Source: CAVQZA01 sp963718355
GTDB lineage: Bacteria; Actinomycetota; Thermoleophilia; Gaiellales; Gaiellaceae
Assembly (NCBI GenBank): GCA_963718355.1
Contig: CAVQZA010000016.1
Coordinates: forward strand, 1 to 64,000
Reading direction: 5' to 3'
Length of the DNA: 64,000 bases
Of this stretch, positions 1-6,680 are shown one piece after another (position 1 is the stretch's first letter; every line of letters starts with the position of its first letter). The notes under the pieces were generated by a model, which was not told the origin of the DNA, made no database searches, and saw nothing but the letters and a program-made list of their open reading frames with translations. A program made the position numbers and the translations under genes.

Positions 1-1
1 T

Positions 2-178
2 CTTCGTAGTCGCGTTCGTCGCGTACGCGGTCTACGACCTGATCAAGCGCTACCGGCGAGGGCTTGTCCCCGGGTGCATCTGTTCGTCTGGCTCGTGGTG
101 ATCTGCGTTCTCCCGGTCCTCGGCAGCCTGATCTACGCCTTCGTCAGGCCCGCGCCGCCGCTGGAGGAGTCGACCTAG
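2..178 (+). pseudogene. 3' end of a PLDc_N-like small membrane protein, apparently frameshifted
   Basis: The window opens inside a gene. Frame 3 reads a hydrophobic helix ending in YAVYDLIKRYRRG and then stops at 99-101. Frame 2 picks up near 74 with LFVWLVVICVLPVLGSLIYAF and ends at TAG 176-178. Together the halves resemble the two-helix PLDc_N fold (helix-Asp-basic, then a PVLG-x-x-Y helix). This suggests one gene with a frameshift, or a base error, around 55-75. Alternatively GTG 74 could start a separate 34-residue peptide. The stop abuts the convergent rsgA stop with no gap. Confidence 0.35.
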
Positions 179-1234
179 CTACCAGGCAGTAGTACGGAGT
201 TTCTTGGCGAACGCTCGCCGGGCCTTTCGGGCTTCGGCGAGCGCTCGCCCGCCCTGTTTCAGCTCGAGGTGCGCCAGCTCGCGCTGGAGCTTGACCCAGC
301 TTTCGTAGCGCTCGGGCGCGAGGGTCCCCGCCGTGAGCGCCGCCTGGATCGCGCAGCCCGGCTCGACCCCGTGCGAGCAGTCCGCGAAGCGGCACTCGTC
401 GACCAGATCCTCGACGTCGTCGAAGGCCTCTTGCATCCCCTCGGTCGACTCCCAGAGCTGGAGCTCGCGCATTCCGGGCGTGTCGAGCACGAGCCCGCCG
501 CCCGGCAGCGGGACGAGCTCCCGGTGCGAGGTCGTGTGCCGGCCGCGGCCGTCGCTCTCGCGGATCTCCTGCGTGGCGAGCACCTCGCGTCCGGCGAGGT
601 GGTTCACGAGCGTCGACTTGCCGACGCCCGACGAGCCGATCAGCGCGACCGTCTTGCCCTCGGCGAGATAGACGTCGAGCTCGGCGATCCCCTCGCCGGT
701 GACCGTCGCGATCGCGTGGACGGGCACGCCGTAGGCGATCGACTGGACCTCGGCGGTCGCCGCGTCGGCGTCGTCGGAGAGGTCGGCCTTGGTCAGCAGG
801 ATCGCAGGCTGCGCGCCGCTCTCCCACGCGGTTGCGAGGTAGCGCTCGAGGCGGCGCAGGTTGAGATCGTCGTTCAGCGAGGTGACGAGGAAAACGGTGT
901 CGATGTTGGCGCCGACGACCTGCGCCTCGGTGGGATTGCCGGCCGCCTTGCGGATGACTGCGCTGCGGCGCGGGAGGACGGCGTGGATCGTGCCGGTGCC
1001 CTCTTCGGGGCGGGTTGCGACCGCGACCCAGTCCCCGGCGGCGGGCAGTTCGCCGGGAGCCGCCTCGTGGCGGAGCTTTCCTGAGATCTCGGCGGTCAGC
1101 TCACCGTCGTCGGTGAGGACGAGGTAGCTGCCGCGGTTGGGCACGGCGATCCGGCCGGCGACGAGGCCGGCGGCGGCGTGCTCCTGGAAGTGTTCGGCGA
1201 GGTCAGGGCCCCATCCGAGCTCGATCAGTGACAA
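179..1234 (-). CDS. rsgA: Ribosome small-subunit-dependent GTPase A
   Basis: 351 aa. RsgA is a circularly permuted GTPase that binds the 30S subunit and assists its late maturation. Visible parts are an N-terminal OB-like domain (about 22-75), the G4 motif TKAD at 148-151, the P-loop GSSGVGKS at 200-207, G3 DTPG at 251-254, and a C-terminal zinc site with C281, C286, H288 and C294. G4 lying before G1 is diagnostic of the family. The start is TTG, chosen because AAGGAG lies a few nt upstream and the next codons open the OB domain. A 12-residue ORF lies just upstream on the same strand and may be a leader. Confidence 0.95.
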   Translation of the reverse strand: MSLIELGWGPDLAEHFQEHAAAGLVAGRIAVPNRGSYLVLTDDGELTAEISGKLRHEAAPGELPAAGDWVAVATRPEEGTGTIHAVLPRRSAVIRKAAGNPTEAQVVGANIDTVFLVTSLNDDLNLRRLERYLATAWESGAQPAILLTKADLSDDADAATAEVQSIAYGVPVHAIATVTGEGIAELDVYLAEGKTVALIGSSGVGKSTLVNHLAGREVLATQEIRESDGRGRHTTSHRELVPLPGGGLVLDTPGMRELQLWESTEGMQEAFDDVEDLVDECRFADCSHGVEPGCAIQAALTAGTLAPERYESWVKLQRELAHLELKQGGRALAEARKARRAFAKKLRTTAW

Positions 1235-1295
1235 GCGATTCTCCTTCGAACGTGATGGCAGGACGGACGCGCCGTCCCGGCCCCGTTCAGAAGGG

Positions 1296-1334
1296 CTAGG
1301 TGGCGCGAAGCGAGAGGTGCGTATCGACAGTCAT
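1296..1334 (-). CDS. Possible 12-residue leader ORF upstream of rsgA
   Basis: ATG at 1334 reads MTVDTHLSLRAT and stops at TAG 1296-1298. A good GAGGAGA Shine-Dalgarno sits about 7 nt upstream. The rsgA TTG start follows 61 nt after the stop, and a GGACG-GCG-CGTCC hairpin (about 1262-1274) lies between them. The placement resembles a translated leader, but no codon bias or known leader family identifies its signal. It may be chance. Confidence 0.25.
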   Translation of the reverse strand: MTVDTHLSLRAT

Positions 1335-1390
1335 CGGTGCAGTCTCCTCTCGCTCGGCTTCCCTGCGCGGAATCGCGCCCACAGGGAGGG

Positions 1391-1396
1391 TAGGGT
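1391..1396 (+). promoter_or_regulatory. -10 box TAGGGT for the SDR gene
   Basis: TAGGGT lies 8 nt before GTG 1405, with no Shine-Dalgarno at usable spacing. This fits a leaderless transcript and supports GTG 1405 over ATG 1420 as the start. Confidence 0.45.
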
Positions 1397-1404
1397 GCGC
1401 AACC

Positions 1405-2118
1405 GTGGACGTCAAGGAAATGCACGTCGTCGTCACCGGCGCGGGGACGGGAATCGGCCGCGCGATCGCCTCGCGCCTGGTCGCGGAAGGCGCGCGGGTG
1501 AGCGCGCTCGCGCGAGACGCTTCGAGGCTCGAAGTGGGAGAGGGCCACGCCTGCGACATCCGCGATCGCGCCCAGGTCGACGCAGTGTTCGAGCGGATCG
1601 GGCGGATCGACGCGCTCGTCGCGAACGCCGGGATCGGTGGGCCGAACGAGCCCGGCGAGGACGACCGGTTCGAGGATCTCGTCGCCACCAACCTGACGGG
1701 TACCTACTGGTGCGCGCGCGCCGCGCAGCGCCAGGGCGCACGGCATCTCGTCGTGGTCGCCTCGATCCTCGCGCGGATCGGCGTGCCGGGCTACACGGGC
1801 TACTGCGCCTCGAAGGCGGGGCTGCTCGGCCTCGTGCGCGCCTTCGCGGCGGAGCTCGGCGGCGACGGCGTGCAGGTCAACGCGATCTGCCCGGGCTGGG
1901 TCAACACCGACATGGCGTGGGAGGGGATCGACGGCTTCGCAGAGGCGATCGGAGGCACTCGTGAGGAGGCCTACGCCGAGGCGATGAAGGCGGTGCCGCT
2001 CGGCCGGATGAGCGAGCCGGAGGACATCGCGGGAACGGTGCTCTGGCTACTCTCGCCCGACGCCCGCGGCGTCACCGGCCAGGCGATCGACCAGAACGGC
2101 GGCGCGTTCATGCTGTAG
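1405..2118 (+). CDS. Short-chain dehydrogenase/reductase, FabG-like
   Basis: 237 aa from GTG 1405 (ATG 1420 is the alternative). It is a classical SDR oxidoreductase using NAD(P). The glycine-rich TGAGTGIG is near the N-terminus, NAG follows, and the catalytic Ser (VVAS) and Tyr-Lys (YCASK) are all present. The C-terminal QAIDQNGGAFML is typical of FabG-type reductases. The substrate cannot be read from sequence, and nothing nearby belongs to fatty acid synthesis. Its 3' end overlaps the convergent MFS gene by 72 nt. The leaderless -10 TAGGGT precedes it. Confidence 0.85.
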   Translation: MDVKEMHVVVTGAGTGIGRAIASRLVAEGARVSALARDASRLEVGEGHACDIRDRAQVDAVFERIGRIDALVANAGIGGPNEPGEDDRFEDLVATNLTGTYWCARAAQRQGARHLVVVASILARIGVPGYTGYCASKAGLLGLVRAFAAELGGDGVQVNAICPGWVNTDMAWEGIDGFAEAIGGTREEAYAEAMKAVPLGRMSEPEDIAGTVLWLLSPDARGVTGQAIDQNGGAFML

Positions 2119-3240
2119 CCGGCGCACCCAGACCAGGGTCACCGCGCAGACAGCGGCGCCCAGGACATAGGGGAGAGCATCGCCCACCGCATCCGCGAGC
2201 GCCCCGCCGGCGAGCGGCCCAACCGAGTTTCCGACCGCCCACGCGAGATTCATCAGTCCGAACACGAGCCCCTGCGCGAGGCCGATGTGCTCGGCCCTGT
2301 GCGACAGCACCGAAAGTCCAGGCGTATAGAAGGCGCCGTAGGCCACGCCTGCGATCAGCGTCAGCGTGACGAGCGCGACAGGGCCTGAGAGCACGGCGAG
2401 CAGCAGCGAGACGACGATGCAGCCGACGAGCGCGACCTGCACCGGCACGAACGGCCCGCGCCGGTCGGTGATCCGGCCGAGCACCGGGTTGATCACTGCC
2501 TCGGCCGCGGCGGCCACGAGCCAGACCGCGCCGATCGCGACGGCGCCGAAGCCGACGTCGTTCAGCGACAGGGGCATCAGCACGGAGAGGACGCCGAAGA
2601 GCAGCGCGGGCAGCGTCGTCAGCCAGAGCCCGGTGAGGATCCCGCGATCGCGCAGGGCTCTGAACGCGAGCATGAGCGGCTGCGGGTCGGCGGGAGCGGG
2701 GGGAAGCCGGATTGCCCAGAGGGCGAGCGCCGCGGCGAAGACCGCGACGGTGGTGAAGACGGCGCGCGTGCCGACGACGCTCGCGACCGCGCCCAACGCG
2801 GGGCCCAGCAGCGCACCGACGACCGCCGCCGCCATTGCCGTCCCCATCACGGCGCCGCGTCGCGCGCTCGGCGTTGTCGTCCCGAGCCACGAGAGTGCGC
2901 CCGTCCAGGTGAGCGCGCTACCGACGCCCTGGAGGAAGCGGGCGACCCACAGCGCCTCGATCACGCCCGCCCAGGCGAAGACGAGGCTTGCGATCGCCAT
3001 CAGCGCGAGCCCGCCGAGCACCGCGGCACGCGGCCCGAGCCGGGACGCCGCAGAACCCGCGGGAAGCCCGCCGACGAGGGCGCCGATCGCGTACATCGCC
3101 GCGAGCAGCCCCGCACCAGCCTTCGAGAGCCCGTAGACCTCGGTGTAGTGCGGCAGCAGCGGGACGAGCGCCGTGTAGAGGATCGTGTCGACCGCGACGA
3201 CGATGCAGACGAGCGGGAGCAGCCGGCGCATGCCGACCAC
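2047..3240 (-). CDS. Major facilitator superfamily transporter
   Basis: 397 aa with about 12 hydrophobic helices and an N-terminal half typical of drug or sugar MFS exporters (GAGLLAAMYAIGALVGGLPAG, then an R-x-G-x-R-x2 loop near SRLGPRAAV). GTG 3240 is used; ATG 3231 is possible. The start lies 1 nt after the stop of the HxlR regulator on the same strand, so the two are probably co-transcribed. A regulator-exporter pair suggests inducible efflux, but this is inference. The last 24 codons overlap the convergent SDR gene. Confidence 0.88.
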   Translation of the reverse strand: MVGMRRLLPLVCIVVAVDTILYTALVPLLPHYTEVYGLSKAGAGLLAAMYAIGALVGGLPAGSAASRLGPRAAVLGGLALMAIASLVFAWAGVIEALWVARFLQGVGSALTWTGALSWLGTTTPSARRGAVMGTAMAAAVVGALLGPALGAVASVVGTRAVFTTVAVFAAALALWAIRLPPAPADPQPLMLAFRALRDRGILTGLWLTTLPALLFGVLSVLMPLSLNDVGFGAVAIGAVWLVAAAAEAVINPVLGRITDRRGPFVPVQVALVGCIVVSLLLAVLSGPVALVTLTLIAGVAYGAFYTPGLSVLSHRAEHIGLAQGLVFGLMNLAWAVGNSVGPLAGGALADAVGDALPYVLGAAVCAVTLVWVRRLQHERAAVLVDRLAGDAAGVGRE

Positions 3241-3241
3241 G

Positions 3242-3553
3242 CTAGCGCGCGGCGAAGGCGGAAACGGCCTCGACGATCTTGCCGAGCCGCTCGCCGGCCG
3301 GCGTGAGCCGGTACTCGACCCGCGGCGGACGCGCGTCGATCACGCGCCGCTCCACGAAGCCTGCGTCCTCCAGCTCGACGAGCCGGAGGGCCAGCGTGCG
3401 TGGAGGCACACCCTCGAGCGCCTGCTTGAACTCGCCGAAGCGGACGAGCCCCGAATGGAGCGCCCAGAGCAGCGAGAGCAGCCAGCGCCGCTCGAGGAGA
3501 TCCGCCGCGCGGCGGATCTCCTCGGGCATCGGCGCGCAACTACGACAGCGCAT
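3242..3553 (-). CDS. HxlR-family winged-helix transcriptional regulator
   Basis: 103 aa. HxlR proteins are small DNA-binding regulators, often responding to electrophiles or aromatics. The family pattern is visible: RWLLSLLWALHSGLVRFGEF, then ALEGVPPRTLALRLVELEDAGFV and the wing VEYRLTPAGERLG. ATG 3553 overlaps the lon 3' end by 14 nt and keeps the N-terminal Cys pair (C3, C6) where HxlR proteins often have a redox Cys. ATG 3529 is the shorter option. It follows lon and precedes the MFS gene on the same strand, and may control that exporter. Confidence 0.88.
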   Translation of the reverse strand: MRCRSCAPMPEEIRRAADLLERRWLLSLLWALHSGLVRFGEFKQALEGVPPRTLALRLVELEDAGFVERRVIDARPPRVEYRLTPAGERLGKIVEAVSAFAAR

Positions 3554-5852
3554 GTGCCTGCGTCGGCTTGGGCTCTAGCGCCAGCTCGAGCACCTCGCCG
3601 AGGCTCATCACCGGGTGGAAGGCCATCTCGTTGCGGACATCCTCGGGGATGTCGTCGAGGTCGGCCCTGTTCCGCTCGGGGACGATCACGTCGGTGAGGC
3701 CGGCAGCGTGGGCGGCGAGCGCCTTCTGCTTGAGGCCGCCGATCGGCAGCACGCGTCCCTGCAGCGTCACCTCGCCGGTCATCCCGACGGTGTGCTTGAC
3801 GGGGCGGCCAGTCAGGAGCGACGCGAGTGCGGTCGTCATCGTGATTCCTGCGCTCGGGCCGTCCTTCGGGATCGCGCCCGCCGGGACGTGCACGTGGAAC
3901 GTGGCGTTCTCGAACAGGCTCTCGTCGATCCCGAGCTCCGACGCATGGCTGCGGACGTAGGAGAGCGCGATCTGCGCAGACTCCTTCATCACGTCGCCGA
4001 GCTGTCCGGTGAGGACGAGCCCCTCGGATGCGCTCGGCATCCGGGTCGCCTCGACGAACAGCACGTCGCCGCCGGCGCCGGTCACGGCGAGACCGGTCGC
4101 GACGCCGGGCACCGCGGTGCGCTCGGCTGCCTCCTGGTAGAACCGCTGCCGCTTCAGAGCGTCGCGCACTGCGGGCTCGTCGATCGTCACCGGCGGCTCG
4201 GTCTTGCCCGAGGCGATGCCGGTCGCGGTCTTCCGGAGCAGCGTCCCGAGCTCACGCTCGAGCTGGCGGACGCCTGCCTCGCGCGTGTACTGGGAGACGA
4301 TCAGCTCGAGCATGTCGTCCGAGATCTCGACCTCGTTCTCGAGCAGCCCGTTGCGCTCGCTCTGGCGAGGCCACAGGTACCCGCGCGCGATGGCGACCTT
4401 CTCGTCAGTGGTGTACCCGTCGAAACGGATCACCTCCATGCGGTCGAGCAGCGGTCCCGGGATCGTGTCGGCCACGTTGCCCGTGGCGATGAACACGACC
4501 TCCGAGAGGTCGAGTTCGACGTCGAGGTAGTGGTCGCGGAACGAGTGGTTCTGCGCCGGGTCGAGCACCTCGAGCAGTGCCGCGGACGGATCGCCGCGCC
4601 AGTCTGCGCCGACCTTGTCGACCTCGTCGAGCAGGATCACCGGGTTCATCGTGCCCGCATCGCGCAGGGCGCGGACGAGCCGCCCCGGCAGCGCGCCGAT
4701 GTAGGTGCGCCGGTGCCCGCGGATCTCGGCCTCGTCGCGGATGCCGCCGAGCGACATGCGGACGAACTCGCGATTCAGGGCGCGGGCGATCGACTCGCCG
4801 ATCGAGGTCTTGCCGGTGCCGGGAGGGCCGATCAGGGTCAGGATCGCGCCGGAGCGCTTGTCCTCCTTGATGCCGCGCTCCTCGCGCAGCTTGCGCACGG
4901 CGAGGTACTCGACGATGCGTGACTTGACGTCGTCGAGACCTGCGTGGTCGGCGTCCAGCACCTCACGCGCGTGGTTCGGGTCGAGCCGCTCCTCGGAGCG
5001 CTTCCCCCACGGCACCGCGAGCAGCCAGTCGAGGTAGGTGCGGATCATCGAGGACTCGCCGGTCTGGTCGCCCATCCGCTCGAGCCGCGAGAGCTCGCGC
5101 TCGGCCTGCTCGCGGACGGTTTCCGGCATCCCGGACTCCTCGATCTTCGTGCGGTAGTCGTCGGCGGCGGAGCCGTCGTCCTCGCCGAGCTCCTTGCGGA
5201 TCGACTCCATCTGCTTGCGCAGGATGTACTCGCGCTGCTGCTTGTTGGCGCCCTCTTCGACGTCGTCGCGGATGCGCTTGCGCACCTGCATCTCGGCGAG
5301 GCGCTCGCGCTGCAGCTCGACGGCCAGGGTCAGCCGCTCGACGACGTCGACGGCCTCGAGCACCTTCGTCTTCTGCGCGAAGCTGAAGTCGGGCGAGTAG
5401 CCGACGGTGTCGGCCAGCGTGCCGGGCTCGACGATCGCGCGGAGGAAGGCCGCGACGCGGCCGTCGTCGCCGCGCAGCTCGAGGATCTCCTCGGCGACGG
5501 CGCGGTACTCGCGCTCGAGATCGCGCGTCTTGATCCCGGGCAGCTCCTCGTCGGGGCGCTCCTCGACCTCGACGCGCAGGCGCCCGGAGGCGTCGCTGTG
5601 GGCCGCGCCGGCGAGGCCGCGATGGAGGCCGGTGAGCTGTGCCGCGCGGGCACCGCCGGGCAGGCGGACGGTGTCGCTCACCTCGGCAACGGTGCCGACC
5701 TTGGCGTACTCACCGTCGTGCATGGGCACGAGCAGCACGCGCTCCTCGTCGCCGACATCGACGGGCAAGGTCACGGTCATGTTGGGGAAGACGACGACGT
5801 CTTCGAGTGGGACGAGCAGCAATGAAGTCACGATCGGGCTCTCCTCGTTCAT
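3540..5852 (-). CDS. lon: ATP-dependent protease Lon
   Basis: 770 aa, normal length for LonA. It degrades misfolded and regulatory proteins in the cytosol. Domains in order: the LON substrate-binding N-domain starting at SLLLVPLEDVVVFPNM, a helical region, an AAA+ module with Walker A GPPGTGKTS near 341 and Walker B VILLDEVDK, and the peptidase domain with catalytic Ser in DGPSAG (about 664) and Lys in GGLKQK (about 706). ATG 5852 lacks a Shine-Dalgarno; a -10 TATAGT ends 12 nt upstream, with a near-palindrome between. No HAIR (HspR) or CIRCE site is visible. clpS lies upstream on the same strand. Confidence 0.97.
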   Translation of the reverse strand: MNEESPIVTSLLLVPLEDVVVFPNMTVTLPVDVGDEERVLLVPMHDGEYAKVGTVAEVSDTVRLPGGARAAQLTGLHRGLAGAAHSDASGRLRVEVEERPDEELPGIKTRDLEREYRAVAEEILELRGDDGRVAAFLRAIVEPGTLADTVGYSPDFSFAQKTKVLEAVDVVERLTLAVELQRERLAEMQVRKRIRDDVEEGANKQQREYILRKQMESIRKELGEDDGSAADDYRTKIEESGMPETVREQAERELSRLERMGDQTGESSMIRTYLDWLLAVPWGKRSEERLDPNHAREVLDADHAGLDDVKSRIVEYLAVRKLREERGIKEDKRSGAILTLIGPPGTGKTSIGESIARALNREFVRMSLGGIRDEAEIRGHRRTYIGALPGRLVRALRDAGTMNPVILLDEVDKVGADWRGDPSAALLEVLDPAQNHSFRDHYLDVELDLSEVVFIATGNVADTIPGPLLDRMEVIRFDGYTTDEKVAIARGYLWPRQSERNGLLENEVEISDDMLELIVSQYTREAGVRQLERELGTLLRKTATGIASGKTEPPVTIDEPAVRDALKRQRFYQEAAERTAVPGVATGLAVTGAGGDVLFVEATRMPSASEGLVLTGQLGDVMKESAQIALSYVRSHASELGIDESLFENATFHVHVPAGAIPKDGPSAGITMTTALASLLTGRPVKHTVGMTGEVTLQGRVLPIGGLKQKALAAHAAGLTDVIVPERNRADLDDIPEDVRNEMAFHPVMSLGEVLELALEPKPTQAHALS

Positions 5853-5854
5853 AG

Positions 5855-5866
5855 GTTGGTACTAAC
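5855..5866. promoter_or_regulatory. Candidate operator: 12-bp near-palindrome at the lon promoter
   Basis: GTTGGTACTAAC is palindromic except for one pair. It sits between the lon -10 box and the lon ATG, over the expected transcription start, where a bound repressor would block transcription. No known regulator motif matches. Confidence 0.3.
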
Positions 5867-5872
5867 TATACT
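5865..5872. promoter_or_regulatory. Overlapping divergent -10 boxes, lon and the 24-aa ORF
   Basis: ACTATACT gives TATAGT on the minus strand (for lon) and TATACT on the plus strand (toward the small ORF at 5906). Both are strong -10 hexamers in an AT-rich island that stands out from the surrounding sequence. No good -35 box is visible for either. Confidence 0.45.
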
Positions 5873-5905
5873 TATTGAACTACGGTGGCCGTCGAGGTAT
5901 TCCCG

Positions 5906-5980
5906 ATGGAAGAAATCAGCGCCGCCGACGCGGCAGACCCGGGCGTCTTCGGGATCAGCAACGCCTTCACCGTCCGCTAG
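5906..5980 (+). CDS. Candidate 24-residue peptide divergent from lon
   Basis: ATG 5906 begins MEEISAADAADPGVF and ends with NAFTVR before TAG 5978-5980. CGAGG lies 8 nt upstream as a Shine-Dalgarno, and a strong plus-strand TATACT -10 is about 33 nt upstream. Its TAG overlaps the clpS stop on the other strand through a shared CTAG. The product has an acidic N-terminal half, a hydrophobic C-terminal half, no Cys and no signal peptide. I do not recognise it. The leader-core look invites a RiPP idea, but no modifying enzyme is nearby. Confidence 0.3.
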   Translation: MEEISAADAADPGVFGISNAFTVR

Positions 5981-6273
5981 GAGCCGAGCGGGGCCATCGT
6001 CAGGCCTCTGGCCTCGAGCTGCTGCCAGTAGAGCTCGGCCTGCTCCTGGTGGCCCGACCAGACCACGGCCCGGCCGGAGTTGTGGATCTTCGTCGCGAGG
6101 CGCATCCCGCCGTCGTAGTCGACTCCCGGGATCACGCTCGCGAGCGCGAACGCCACGCCCTCGAAGGTGTTGTGGTTGTCGTTCAGGACGATCACCTTCC
6201 ACGCATCGCCCTGGCCGGTGCCGCGGCCGGTCCGCTCGCGCTCGCGCGGCGGGGTGAGGGTCTCGGAGCTCAT
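5977..6273 (-). CDS. clpS: ATP-dependent Clp protease adaptor ClpS
   Basis: 98 aa. ClpS binds N-degron substrates and delivers them to ClpC/ClpA-ClpP. The core starts with WKVIVLNDNHNTFEGVAFAL and continues into the helical pocket with HNSGRAVVWSGHQEQAELY; a flexible Arg-rich N-terminal tail of about 25 residues precedes it, as usual. ATG 6273 gives the family length. A longer in-frame ORF upstream is only run-through of the palindrome. No Shine-Dalgarno is visible, and the ATG lies inside the outer arm of a 160-bp palindrome (6266-6425). lon follows 124 nt downstream on the same strand. Confidence 0.92.
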   Translation of the reverse strand: MSSETLTPPRERERTGRGTGQGDAWKVIVLNDNHNTFEGVAFALASVIPGVDYDGGMRLATKIHNSGRAVVWSGHQEQAELYWQQLEARGLTMAPLGS

Positions 6274-6425
6274 TTCGGAATGATGACGCGTTGATGGGGC
6301 GCGTTGGGCGAGTGCGAGGCTAGGACGCAGGGAGCCCCGATAGCGGCGCGATCGGGGCGACTGAGGACGACGCATCGCGCCGCCCAACGCGGCCCGGCAG
6401 CCCGTGATCATTCCGAAATGAGCTC
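6266..6425. repeat. 160-bp extended imperfect palindrome covering the clpS start
   Basis: The outer arms are 19-bp perfect inverted repeats, GAGCTCATTTCGGAATGAT at 6266-6284 and its complement at 6407-6425. A middle pair GCGTTGGGCG (6301-6310) and CGCCCAACGC (6381-6390) and a core GCCCCGAT (6334-6341) with ATCGGGGC (6351-6358) share the same centre to within 1 nt. In the minus-strand transcript the ATG of clpS and the preceding bases are in the 3' arm. It could be a regulatory RNA hairpin, a moaD terminator, or a MITE-like insertion. No target-site duplication or poly-U tract is seen. Confidence 0.85.
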
Positions 6426-6428
6426 GTG

Positions 6429-6680
6429 TTAGCCACCGGCGATCGCTGCGATCAGGCGGATCGTCGCGCCTGCCGCGAGTGGCGCGTCGAGCCCGTCCCG
6501 CGCGTCCTCGCCGTCGACATAGACCCGGACGAGCGGGCGCAGCACGTCGCGCTCGTCGAAGAGGAGATCAGCGACGGGCAAAGCGTGCAGCGCCTCACCG
6601 GCCGTCCCGGCCTCGACCTCGAACCGTCGCTGCCCGCCCGCCTCGTTCTCCAGCTGGCTCGGCAGCAGGACTACGACCAC
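6429..6680 (-). CDS. MoaD/ThiS-family ubiquitin-fold sulfur carrier-like protein
   Basis: 83 aa, usual for MoaD/ThiS. The strand pattern, the LAAGATIRLIAAIAGG ending and the terminal Gly-Gly are those of beta-grasp carriers whose C-terminus is adenylated and thiocarboxylated. No MoaE, MoeB/ThiF or other molybdopterin or thiamine gene is nearby, so the sulfur acceptor is unknown. GTG 6680 overlaps the 3' end of the BNR propeller gene by 10 nt, so the two are translationally coupled and probably work together. The stop lies 3 nt from the large palindrome before clpS. Confidence 0.82.
   Translation of the reverse strand: MVVVLLPSQLENEAGGQRRFEVEAGTAGEALHALPVADLLFDERDVLRPLVRVYVDGEDARDGLDAPLAAGATIRLIAAIAGG

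Noticed and set aside
5840..5900. HspR (HAIR) site at lon
   Set aside because: No CTTGAGT-N7-ACTCAAG-like sequence is present; the only symmetrical site is GTTGGTACTAAC.
5906..5980. Calling the 24-residue ORF a RiPP precursor
   Set aside because: There is no radical SAM, YcaO, lanthipeptide or other maturation enzyme nearby, so it is reported only as a candidate peptide.
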